Of a DNA stretch of 64,000 nt, positions 36,425-44,458 are shown in pieces. The DNA is from Lawsonella clevelandensis (GTDB lineage Bacteria; Actinomycetota; Actinomycetes; Mycobacteriales; Mycobacteriaceae), in NCBI RefSeq assembly GCF_001293125.1, contig NZ_CP009312.1, forward strand, positions 1,463,447 to 1,527,446, in the 5' to 3' direction. The notes under the pieces are model-generated. The model searched no databases. It was not told where the DNA came from and saw nothing but the letters and a program-made list of their open reading frames with translations. Numbering within the stretch: the first letter of the stretch is position 1; every line of letters starts with the position of its first letter. The position numbers were made by a program, and so were the translations under genes.

Positions 36425-37720
36425 TTGTATACAGCAAAGTTTAGGGAGCCGGAGGCAGAAGAACACTGGTCAGCGGATACGGCACATAGCGTTCCTCCCA
36501 ATCGGCAACGTTTTCCGCACTCCCAAAAGCTCTCGTACCTCCTCATCCGGGGTCGCTTAGCACGGGAAACTGACCCCGGTGAAGTCACTCCGTTCCAGGC
36601 CCTCGCCACCGAGCTTTCCGGTACTGTCGGCCTCGGCAATATTGCCGGTGTCGCAATCGCTATCACCGTGGGTGGCCCCGGCGCCGCCCTCTGGATTGCC
36701 GTGGCAGGCCTGCTCGGCATGTCTGTGAAGATGGCGGAAGCAACGCTCGGCTCGAAGTACCGCATTGTGCGGGAGGATGGCACCACCAACGGTGGCCCCA
36801 TGTACTACCTACGGGATGGTCTCAAGCAGCAGGGCCATGCCACCCTGGGCAAAGTCCTGTCGACAGCGTTTGCCGTAACGACGATCTTCGGTATGACAGG
36901 CGCCGGCACTATGTTTCAGGCGAACCAGGCTACCTCACAGATTGTCTCTGTCTCAGGTGGAGTTCTGGGACCCTACCGATGGGCCATCGGCATCGCGATC
37001 GCGATTCTGGTAGCACTCGTCATTTTGGGAGGAATTACCAAAATCGGTAACTACACTTCCCGCATCGTTCCGATTATGGCTGCCATCTACGTACTGACCT
37101 GTCTGGTCGTTATCGGTGTCAATATTGAGCAGTTGCCGGCCGCATTCACTGCCATTGTGGAAGGGGCGTTTACTGGGAAGGGTGCTGCCGGGGGCGTAGT
37201 GGGGGCCATGATTATCGGTTTCCGGCGTGCCGCCTTCTCCAATGCGGCGGGTGTCGGAACAGCTGGCATTGCGCACTCTGCGGTGAAAACCCGCCGTCCG
37301 GCCTCGCAAGGGTTCGTCGCCATGTGGGAGCCTTTTGTGGACTCGGTGGTGGTGTGTTCCATCACCGCATTGACGGTCGTCATCACGGGGGTGTGGCAGA
37401 ATCCCGAGCCGGGAGTAGAGGGTGTTGCCCTCACATCAAAGGCTTGGGAAACTGCTGCCCCGTGGCTCTCCTATGTACTGGCTATCGCAGTTGCTCTTTT
37501 CGCTTTCTCGACAATGCTCTCCTACTCCTTCTATGGGTGTAAGGCAGTGGGGTTCCTCTTCGGTGGTTCCCGTAAAGCGGAGAAAATCTACAATATTGTC
37601 TTCATCCTGCTCATTGTGGTGGGTGCGACGACGTCCCTCGATCCCATCGTCAACTTCTCCGATGCGATGCTCTTCCTTATGGCTGTTCCCAACCTGCTCG
37701 GAACCTGGCGAGTTCTGTGA
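36425..37720 (+). pseudogene. Alanine/glycine:cation symporter (AGCS), N-terminally truncated
   Basis: The 431-codon frame matches AGCS transporters from about codon 45 onward: DPGEVTPFQALATELSGTVG, GNIAGVAIAI, GPMYYLRDGL, then the remaining helices through to [19 protein letters not shown]. The first ~70-90 residues of the family, including the first membrane helices, are missing. They are replaced by an unrelated 40-codon stretch that starts right after the tRNA-fMet terminator. At the 3' end the frame stops at TWRVL; the +1 frame continues with an acidic tail to a stop at 37859, suggesting a one-base frameshift near 37705-37720. It is probably a non-functional relic left by a deletion beside the tRNA. 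Confidence 0.65.
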
Positions 37721-37905
37721 TGACTTCTACAGTGACGAGATGCCGTCTTCCGATGATGGCGTTGCCTGCACAGACTCCGGTGACGACGGTGGTGAGGAGG
37801 CTGGAGACCAGCCCTCTGCTGATTCGCTCCAGTCATCCGAAGAGCGTGTGCAACAATAGCGTGGAAGACATTGCGCATCTCACAACCGAAGAAGGACACG
37901 TCAGT

Positions 37906-39396
37906 ATGAACACTGTTGGTTTCGACCGCCAGAAGTACATCGACCTGCAATCACGTCACATTAAGGAACGACGGGCCCAATTCGGTGGGCGCCTTTACCT
38001 GGAAATGGGCGGCAAACTCTTCGACGATATGCATGCCTCCCGTGTTCTCCCCGGGTTCACCCCCGACAACAAGATCCTCATGTTGGAGTCCCTGAAGGAC
38101 GAGATGGAGATCCTTGTGGTGCTAAATGCGGAGGACCTCACCCGCAACAAAGTGCGTGCCGATCTCGGTATTTCCTACGAGGAGGATGTGCTCCGTCTCA
38201 TTGACGTGTTTCGATCCCGTGGCTTTCTTGTCGACAACGTTGTCATCACCCGCTGGAATGACGACAATGCCCAGGCACAAGAGTTCCGTCGCAAACTGGA
38301 CCACATGGGAATCACCGTCACCCGCCACTATCCCATCGCCGGCTACCCCAATAAGATCAGTCGAATTCTCTCCGACGACGGCTACGGAAAGAACGAGTAT
38401 GTGGAGACGACCCGCGACGTTGTGGTGGTGACGGCACCTGGCCCCGGCTCCGGCAAGATGGCCGTTTGTCTTTCGCAGATCTATGCGGAGAACCAGCAGG
38501 GGATGAAGTCGGGCTACGCCAAGTTCGAAACCTTCCCCATCTGGAACCTTCCCCTCGACCACCCTGTGAATGTGGCCTACGAAGCTGCCACCGCAGACCT
38601 GGAAGATGCCAATATTATCGACCCCTTCCACCTGGCCGCCTATGGGGAACAGGTGGTGTCGTACAACCGCGATGCTGATGTTTTTCCCGTCCTCAAACAG
38701 CTGTTGGAAGGTGTGATGGGGGCCTCCCCCTATCAGTCGCCCACCGATATGGGGGTCAACATGGCTGGCTACTGCATCAGTGATGACGACGTCTGTCGAA
38801 AAGCCGCCCGGCAGGAGATCATTCGTCGCTTCTACCACGCGCAAGTGTACGAAAAGCAGCAGGAGCTCGAACCCACTCAATCGGAGCGCATCGCCCTGCT
38901 CATGAGCAAGATGAAGCTGAGCACAGAGGACCGTGCAGTCGTCACCCCAGCACTGGAGGTCGCGGCCGCAACCGAGGCACCGGCTGCCGCTCTTCAGCTG
39001 GCTGACGGGACCATCATCACTGGCAAAACTAGCCCGCTGCTGGGGTGTTCCTCTGCAATGCTGCTTAATGCCCTGAAATACTTGGCGGGTATCCCACACG
39101 AGGTGGAGCTGCTCGCGCGTGAATCGATTGAACCTATCCAAACTCTCAAGACGCAACACTTGGGATCGCGGAACCCGCGCCTCCACACGGATGAAGTTCT
39201 TATCGCACTGTCTGTGTCCGCCAACACGGACGACTATGCGCGCCGGGCATTGGCGCAGATTCGTGCCCTCCGCGGCTGCGATGTGCACACCACTACTATC
39301 CTGGGGTCAGTGGATACCGGCATTTTCCGGAATCTCGGGGTTCTAGTGACGTCCGAACCTGTGTACCAGCGTAAATCTCTCTACCGGAAACGTTAA
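37906..39396 (+). CDS. DUF1846 (UPF0371) family protein
   Basis: This 496-residue protein starts at 37906 after GAAGAAGGACACGTC. The open frame begins 63 codons earlier but that part overlaps the symporter tail and shows no similarity. Family features are [12 protein letters not shown] at the start, [40 protein letters not shown] (a P-loop-like GPGSGK) and GYCISDDDV. The family is widespread in Firmicutes and some actinobacteria, with an ATP-binding-like N-terminal fold. Its reaction is not established. Confidence 0.88.
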   Translation: MNTVGFDRQKYIDLQSRHIKERRAQFGGRLYLEMGGKLFDDMHASRVLPGFTPDNKILMLESLKDEMEILVVLNAEDLTRNKVRADLGISYEEDVLRLIDVFRSRGFLVDNVVITRWNDDNAQAQEFRRKLDHMGITVTRHYPIAGYPNKISRILSDDGYGKNEYVETTRDVVVVTAPGPGSGKMAVCLSQIYAENQQGMKSGYAKFETFPIWNLPLDHPVNVAYEAATADLEDANIIDPFHLAAYGEQVVSYNRDADVFPVLKQLLEGVMGASPYQSPTDMGVNMAGYCISDDDVCRKAARQEIIRRFYHAQVYEKQQELEPTQSERIALLMSKMKLSTEDRAVVTPALEVAAATEAPAAALQLADGTIITGKTSPLLGCSSAMLLNALKYLAGIPHEVELLARESIEPIQTLKTQHLGSRNPRLHTDEVLIALSVSANTDDYARRALAQIRALRGCDVHTTTILGSVDTGIFRNLGVLVTSEPVYQRKSLYRKR

Positions 39397-39402
39397 TACA
39401 GT

Positions 39403-39915
39403 ATGACTCTCCCCATTATTCGGCGTGCCACCGTGGACGACGCCCCCGTCATCTATGAGCTCATTTGTGCTCTAGCGGAGTTCGAGAAAGCCTCCGAGGA
39501 GGTGAAAATCTCACCCGCCCGGATTGTGGAGACGATGTTTGGGGACGACCCACAGGTGTGGGCTGAGCTCGTTGAGGATGCGGATGGTGTGCAGGGGATG
39601 GCACTCTGGTTTACCACGTACTCCACCTGGGAGGGAGTGTACGGCATTCATCTGGAGGACTTGTATATTCGGCCGTCTGCTCGCGGAAAGGGCTATGCGT
39701 CGCTCCTGTTCCAGCGGTTGGCCCTGATTATGGAGGAGAAAAGCTGGGGCCGGTTGGAGTGGACGGTGCTGACCTGGAATCAGGCAGCTATTGGCGTGTA
39801 CCAGCATATGGGTGGTCGAGAGGTACAAGGCTGGTATGACTACCGCATGATTGGTGAGCCGGTGAAAGCGCTGGCCGCACAAGGACGACGGAATGGGATT
39901 ACTTCTGGTCTATGA
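39403..39915 (+). CDS. GNAT-family N-acetyltransferase
   Basis: This 170-residue enzyme has the acetyl-CoA pyrophosphate loop RPSARGKGYASLLF, the beta-bulge LEDLYI before it, and a C-terminal NQAAIGVYQHMGGREVQGWYDYRM, close to diamine/spermidine N1-acetyltransferases. It acts in the cytosol on an amine or amino-acid substrate. Its TGA overlaps the ATG of the following SMR-type gene (ATGA), so the two were once coupled. An acetyltransferase beside an efflux pump could have served polyamine or drug resistance. Confidence 0.85.
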   Translation: MTLPIIRRATVDDAPVIYELICALAEFEKASEEVKISPARIVETMFGDDPQVWAELVEDADGVQGMALWFTTYSTWEGVYGIHLEDLYIRPSARGKGYASLLFQRLALIMEEKSWGRLEWTVLTWNQAAIGVYQHMGGREVQGWYDYRMIGEPVKALAAQGRRNGITSGL

Positions 39916-40244
39916 AGTACTGGGTGGTCCTCATTTTCTCGGCATTCTTTGAGGCGGTCTGGGCGGTAGCCCCCGATTAGTCGGAGGGTTTTGCGCGGCT
40001 GGTGCCCGTCCTGCTGTTTTTCGTCGGAATGGTGGTGTCCATAGGCGGCCTGGGCTACGTCTTGAAAGGTGTGCTGGTGGGCACGGACTATGTCGTGTGG
40101 GTGGCAATTGGTGCTGCCACAACCGTTATCTATTCCATGGCAATGGGCGTGGAGTCCTTCTCGATCCTGAAAGCCCTATTGTTGCTGGGCTTGGTGGCCT
40201 GCGTGGTGGGGTTGAAGGTGGTCGCGTCTAATCGTCGCGGCTAA
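39912..40244 (+). pseudogene. Small multidrug resistance (SMR) transporter with in-frame stop
   Basis: From the ATG at 39912 the frame reads MKYWVVLIFSAFFEAVWAVAPD, then TAG at 39978-39980, and continues in the same frame through three further membrane helices to TAA at 40244. The conserved Glu of helix 1 (FFEAVWAV) and the later VVWVAIGAATTVIYS and VVGLKV match the SMR/SugE family. Only one nonsense change is seen, so loss looks recent. An internal restart would lack helix 1 and its essential Glu. The start overlaps the GNAT stop. Confidence 0.78.
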
Positions 40245-40310
40245 CGCCTCTCGCCTTGTGCGGCTGCTGATTAAGCTAGGAGAGGTACCGACCCAAGGAG
40301 GATAGTGCGC

Positions 40311-40901
40311 ATGGCGCTCTCAATGCAGCAGATCCAGCAACAGGTGCGGGATGCCGCCACCGAAGTGTGTGACAAAAGTGAGCTCCCTGCCGGGTCTCTT
40401 TTCGTCGTGGGGTGTTCCTCTTCGGAGATTACCGGGCATACCATTGGCGCAGAGCCCAGCCCGGTTGTGGGACAGGCAGTGGTTGACGCCCTTGTGGACG
40501 TACTGCGCCCGCGCGGGATTCATCTAGCTGCTCAGTGCTGCGAGCACCTGAACCGGGCACTCGTTGTGGAACGGGAGGCTATGGTGGGCCGTTGGTGGGC
40601 TGAAGAAGTGAACGCCCGCCCTATTCCCACTGCGGGAGGTTCTTTTGCGACTGCTGCATATCAGACGTTTGCCCACCCCATGGTGGTGGAATCTATGCGG
40701 GCGGATGCGGGCCTCGATATTGGCGCTACTCTCATTGGAATGCACCTGCGCGCTGTCGCCGTGCCGGTGCGGCTGGCCCACAACCAGGTGGGGGAGGCGT
40801 CGGTGACGGCTGCGCGGACTCGTCCCAAGTACATTGGCGGCGTGCGTACACAGTACAATGATGCGCTGGCCCATACCTCGGGTTGTCCGCCGAAGCACTA
40901 A
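40311..40901 (+). CDS. TIGR01440/UPF0340 (YwlG-type) protein
   Basis: This 196-residue protein starts at the ATG at 40311, nine bases after AAGGAGG; an in-frame GTG at 40305 is too close to it. Family features are LPAGSLFVVGCSSSEITGHTIG, AAQCCEHLNRALV, GGSFATAAY and GATLIGMHL. The family, best known from Bacillus YwlG, has no assigned reaction. It is more usual in Firmicutes than in Mycobacteriales. The neighbours here (broken SMR, kinase) give no clue. Confidence 0.85.
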   Translation: MALSMQQIQQQVRDAATEVCDKSELPAGSLFVVGCSSSEITGHTIGAEPSPVVGQAVVDALVDVLRPRGIHLAAQCCEHLNRALVVEREAMVGRWWAEEVNARPIPTAGGSFATAAYQTFAHPMVVESMRADAGLDIGATLIGMHLRAVAVPVRLAHNQVGEASVTAARTRPKYIGGVRTQYNDALAHTSGCPPKH

Positions 40902-40975
40902 CTGTGGGTGTGGCTGCTGCTGTGGTCGCGCAGCCTGTGCTGATCCACCCCGTTACATGTGTGCAGGGAAGGGAG

Positions 40976-41764
40976 TTAGCCCTGCCAGACCACCCCGAAG
41001 GGGGTGCCAGCGTCCAGCGACTGGGCAATACCACGGGTGACGAAGTCCTTCGCCAACGATACCGCGGCGTGGAGGTCCTTGCCCTTGGCGAGTTCTGCGG
41101 TGAGGGCGGCGGCCAGGCTATCGCCGGCGCCGGAGACTCGTAGGTCGCCCACTTTGGGGACGGAATAGACGGTGGCCTCGTGTCCATCCCAGAGGACATC
41201 GACGGCATTGTCGCCGGGCAGGTTTGCGCCGCCCTTCGCGAGCACGGCCTTGGTGCCGGCATCGGCGATGCGCTTGGCAGCGTCTGTTAGTTCCTCCACG
41301 GTACTGATGTTCTCTATACCGGAGAGAGTTTCAGTTTCAAAGAGATTGGGGGTGAGGACGGTGGCGAGGGGAAGAATCTTTTCCCGTAGAGCATTGTCGA
41401 TGTCAAGAGCGGCCCCTGCTTCCTGGCCCTTGCAGATGAGCACGGGATCTACCACCACGTGGGGGAAGCTGTGCTGGGAGAGGATTTCTGCAGTGGCATC
41501 AATGGCTGGGACGGTGCCTAGCATGCCGATCTTCACTGCATCGATGTTCCAACAGGAGAGGGTAGCTTCGGTTTGGTTTTTGATGACCTGCGGATCAACT
41601 GGGACGAAGCGGTGGTTCCAACCGTGAGCGGGGTCAAATGCCACGATGCAGGTGAGGGTGCAGGCGCCGTAGACACCCAACTGGTGGAAGGTGCGCAGGT
41701 CGGCTTGGCAGCCGGCACCGCCGGTGGACTCAGATCCAGCAATGTCGAGAACAAATGCAGTCAT
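40976..41764 (-). CDS. Hydroxymethylpyrimidine/pyridoxine-type kinase (PfkB-like, ThiD/PdxK)
   Basis: This 262-residue kinase has GSESTGGAGCQADLRTF at the substrate end, VKIGMLG, VVVDPVLICKG, LTPNLFETETL and the anion-hole motif SGAGDSLAAALTAEL with the catalytic Asp. It phosphorylates hydroxymethylpyrimidine or pyridoxal-type substrates. The GAGD form, rather than GTGC, leans toward the pyridoxine-kinase-like branch, but sequence alone does not settle this. It lies 44 bases downstream of the ArsD-like gene on the same strand and could be co-transcribed. No other thiamine gene is near. Confidence 0.8.
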   Translation of the reverse strand: MTAFVLDIAGSESTGGAGCQADLRTFHQLGVYGACTLTCIVAFDPAHGWNHRFVPVDPQVIKNQTEATLSCWNIDAVKIGMLGTVPAIDATAEILSQHSFPHVVVDPVLICKGQEAGAALDIDNALREKILPLATVLTPNLFETETLSGIENISTVEELTDAAKRIADAGTKAVLAKGGANLPGDNAVDVLWDGHEATVYSVPKVGDLRVSGAGDSLAAALTAELAKGKDLHAAVSLAKDFVTRGIAQSLDAGTPFGVVWQG

Positions 41765-41808
41765 GGGGGTTCCTTAGTGTCCCAGGGAGCGAGGGGTCGA
41801 AGAGAGGG

Positions 41809-42369
41809 CTAGTGGGCGTGTCCGTGGCCACCGCAGCCGCAGCCGCCGTGCCCATGCCCGTTGCCGTGTTTATGGCTCTGGCCGCCGCACCCACAGCCAC
41901 CACCCTGCCCGTGGTGCTCACCGTGGCCGCTGTGCTCGTGTCCGTGGCCGTGGCCGCCGCACCCACAGCCGCCGTGGCCGTGGCCGCCGCAGCCGCAGCT
42001 TCCACCCGATCCGTGGCCAGCCAGCGGGAGGGTTTCCTCGGGAATCTCGACGAGGGTCGCCAATTGGTTCGCGGTTAGCCCTGCCCATTCGGCGAGTTCT
42101 TCGCGGGTAGGGTAGCGGCCATCTAGCACGACTGCTCCGTCAACGACGACGGCAGGCAGACGGTGAATGCCTTTCTTTGCAACGAAGGAGCTGATAGGGG
42201 TAGACATGAACGCCATCGGCTCTTCGTCAAAGTTGTGGCGGGTGATGTCGGCGCCGGCAGCGCGCACTGTGGATGCCTCGAAGGTGAAGGTGGTGACCTC
42301 CGGGTTGTGGTCGGTGCCGCAACCACAATGGGAGTGGGGGACGTTGTCGTAGACGATGATGGAGGGCAT
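41809..42369 (-). CDS. ArsD-fold protein with Cys/His-rich metal-binding tail
   Basis: Residues 1-117 of this 186-residue protein follow the ArsD arsenic-metallochaperone/repressor family: ITRHNFDEEPMAFMSTP, GIHRLPAVVVDGAVVLDGRYPTREELAEW. The vicinal ArsD cysteines are replaced by HSHCGCGTDH. Residues 118-186 are a Gly/His/Cys tail with four CGC motifs and about 17 His, built from repeated GCGCGGHGHG-like units. A tail like this suggests Ni, Zn, Cu or Co binding, as in HypB or UreE tails. No arsA, arsB or arsR is near. AAAGGA precedes the ATG, and TATACT (42445-42440) is a possible -10. Likely a metallochaperone or metal store; the function is inferred. Confidence 0.75.
   Translation of the reverse strand: MPSIIVYDNVPHSHCGCGTDHNPEVTTFTFEASTVRAAGADITRHNFDEEPMAFMSTPISSFVAKKGIHRLPAVVVDGAVVLDGRYPTREELAEWAGLTANQLATLVEIPEETLPLAGHGSGGSCGCGGHGHGGCGCGGHGHGHEHSGHGEHHGQGGGCGCGGQSHKHGNGHGHGGCGCGGHGHAH
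41815..42015 (-). repeat. Imperfect tandem repeat encoding the Gly/His/Cys tail
   Basis: Units encoding GCGCGGHGHG-type stretches recur four times with spacers in the 3' third of the ArsD-like gene. The DNA is a low-complexity pattern of GGC, CAC and TGC codons that could expand or contract by slippage. It is coding and not a CRISPR array. Confidence 0.75.
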
Positions 42370-42534
42370 AGATGATCCTTTTATTACTGCAGGGGGACGG
42401 GGCCGGGCAGGGTAACGTCCGTTGAGCTAACTTTTCTTCAGTATACGAGCGCTTTCCAGCATCTAGCCGGTTGCTGGGGGATTTCCGCAACCAGAGAACA
42501 CCCCAGAGAATAACTCTGTCGCGGGCAGGTGCTG

Positions 42535-44145
42535 CTAGATGCGGCGGAGGCGGGAGACCCGGGTGGGGAAATCGATCGCAGCGAACGGCAAAGGAGGCAC
42601 GATGACCTTTATCTTCTCTTCGGTGACTTTGAGATAGAAGGGGATGACGGGGTCCTCGTCAATGTTTTCCGCGAGGAAGGCGTCCAGGGCTGGGTCGTGT
42701 ACGCGTTGTGCTAGGACCTCGGGGGGAACGAGCAAGGCGGCTTTGTAGTAGCGGGGTTCGTCATCCAGCCCGAAGGCGCGGCTGAACAGGCGCTGCGACA
42801 AGGGGCTAGCTAGGCGTCCGTAGGCAGTGGCGATGGTCATGTGGTAGGTGCGGCCGGTTCCCCAGGCGTTGTGGGGTCCACCGGCTTCGGCGTCTTCAGG
42901 AGTGTCGTATATGGTGGCTTCTACCGGATGGCTTGTGGCGGCATAAGCAAAGTTGGGGATCTTAACGCGCACATTCTTGTTGCCGTAGAGGCGGCCCTCG
43001 TAGCTGTAGGGTGACGGATCCACAAGGGTGTCAGACGTCCGGTCGGTGGGGCTGTTGTCCAGGACGGTGCCCTGTAGTGGTTGGCCGGTGGCGGTAAATT
43101 CCCATTCTTCGTCGAGCAGCATCTTGTGCCAGTAGCCGGTGTGGCCGGAATGTTTGCCTTCGACGCGCAGTTCGCGGTTGTCGGCGCCGGGGGCGGTGGA
43201 GTGGATGGAGATTCGGTCGGTGATAGTGCCGGGGATCTTACTGTGGTGCAGCCACTCCTGTGGGGGCAGTTTGATGGGGGCGGTGCGGAAGTTGATGCGG
43301 TGTTCTTTCCAGGAGCCGCTTTCTTTGCGCTCCGGTTTCCCAACCCATGTGTAGCGGAATTGGGCGGGGTCGCCGCCTGCTAGGTCAACGTCGTAGAGGC
43401 GGGTGTACATGTCCCCGTACTTGTTGGTGATGAAGGTGGTGGAGGCAGCTGCGGAGAGGGAGTGGACAAGGAAGCGGCAGTCCACGGGGGTGCCGACTTC
43501 GTAGGAGTAGTCGCGGGTAAGCCAAGGGTCGCAGGAGATGATGTGTTGTCCGTCGCCGGCGAGGAAGAGTACTTGGGTGAGGCCGGCGAAGGAGACGGGG
43601 TGGACGCGGCCGTCGCCGTCGACGTAGGTCTGATCCTCACTGGTGCTGATGACGGAGAGTACCCACTGCCCGGGGGTGGTGTTGGCAATTTGGAAGCCGT
43701 CGAAGATACGCCCGGGCCCGCCCCAGGCGCGAATCCACACGAATTCTTCTGGTTCTTTGAGGGTGCCTTTCATAGTGTAGAGCCAGCCGTCTGCGTCCAC
43801 ACCTACCAGGCGGTCGGCATCGAGGGAGATACCGATGAGGGTGTCGTGGAAGCCTTCCGGCATGGGGGCGTAGCGCCACGGTTCAGCTGTCTCTCGGTGG
43901 CGCATATAGAGGGTGCCGTCGAGAAGGGTCATTTCCCAGTGGCGGTTAAAGCTGGAGGTATTGTCACGCAAATCGACGCGCGCGGGCAGTCGCGGGTCGG
44001 TAGCTACTGGGAGGTCTACGAAAGGCCGCTGGTAGCTGAGGTCCGTGTCGTCTTTGATGCGGACGGGGATGATGGTGTTGGGGCCGTCGCTGGTGGGGCG
44101 GAAGGGCGTGTTTGGGTGCGGAGTACGTCCGGGGGCAGTCGTCAT
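42535..44145 (-). CDS. Unrecognised protein, paralogue of the secreted gene at 44459-46144, no signal peptide
   Basis: This 536-residue protein starts at the ATG at 44145 with AGAGGAGCGAG upstream. I do not recognise the family. It shares a long collinear similarity with the neighbouring gene: PARVDLRDNTSSFNRHWE, LIGISLDADRLVGVDADGWLYTM, ANTTPGQWVLSVI, FITNKYGDMYTRLYD, GGDPAQFRYTW, KIPGTITDRISI. Repeated short strands ending in Trp/Tyr suggest a beta-propeller. It starts with MTTAPGRTPHPN and lacks a signal peptide, so it seems cytosolic while its paralogue is exported. Probably a tandem duplication followed by relocation. Confidence 0.7.
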   Translation of the reverse strand: MTTAPGRTPHPNTPFRPTSDGPNTIIPVRIKDDTDLSYQRPFVDLPVATDPRLPARVDLRDNTSSFNRHWEMTLLDGTLYMRHRETAEPWRYAPMPEGFHDTLIGISLDADRLVGVDADGWLYTMKGTLKEPEEFVWIRAWGGPGRIFDGFQIANTTPGQWVLSVISTSEDQTYVDGDGRVHPVSFAGLTQVLFLAGDGQHIISCDPWLTRDYSYEVGTPVDCRFLVHSLSAAASTTFITNKYGDMYTRLYDVDLAGGDPAQFRYTWVGKPERKESGSWKEHRINFRTAPIKLPPQEWLHHSKIPGTITDRISIHSTAPGADNRELRVEGKHSGHTGYWHKMLLDEEWEFTATGQPLQGTVLDNSPTDRTSDTLVDPSPYSYEGRLYGNKNVRVKIPNFAYAATSHPVEATIYDTPEDAEAGGPHNAWGTGRTYHMTIATAYGRLASPLSQRLFSRAFGLDDEPRYYKAALLVPPEVLAQRVHDPALDAFLAENIDEDPVIPFYLKVTEEKIKVIVPPLPFAAIDFPTRVSRLRRI

Positions 44146-44458
44146 CTCGCTCCTCTATGTGAATGGTTTATTGGTGGTGGGGCTGGGGTGGGAGAGCCTT
44201 CCGGGGTGGGAGATGATGGCGCTGTTGTGGCTCAGCCCGAGTCCTTTCAGTCTACCTACAACGGCCAGCCCTTCCCCGTTAGCGCTGCAGCGCGCTCGGC
44301 GGGTGACGCCGAGAGGAGTGGGCACTGCAGACACCAGGGAAGAGCTGGCCGTTGTGGTGGGAGTCCGCCCCGTCCGGGGAAGAGCGGAGTTGTGTGGTGG
44401 GCGTGTGTGCGGTGTGGCACGGGTGAGGTCGGGCTGGCGCGCACACGCCCACCAGGGG
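44146..44458 (-). other. 313-base intergenic stretch with nested inverted repeats
   Basis: I see no convincing gene here. Arms at 44258-44276 and 44337-44355 pair over 19 bases. The single non-Watson-Crick pair is G:U in minus-strand RNA but C:A in plus-strand RNA, so the helix is complete only in the sense of the flanking genes. Inside lie a palindrome GCGCTGCAGCGC (44282-44293) and a 7-bp hairpin (44295-44301 with 44307-44313). A further 17-base pair of arms (44395-44411 with 44438-44454) sits just past the upstream gene's stop and may terminate it. Confidence 0.5.

Noticed and set aside
39978-39980. Read-through of TAG in the SMR gene as a recoding event
   Set aside because: No pyrrolysine or suppressor signal is visible nearby; a nonsense mutation is the simpler reading.
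41815-42015. Repeat block resembling a CRISPR or minisatellite
   Set aside because: The repeats are short, imperfect, multiple of three and lie inside an open frame coding a Gly/His/Cys tail; there are no unique spacers.
44146-44458. Riboswitch (for example cobalamin or TPP)
   Set aside because: None of the conserved boxes of those classes is visible; only generic nested hairpins.
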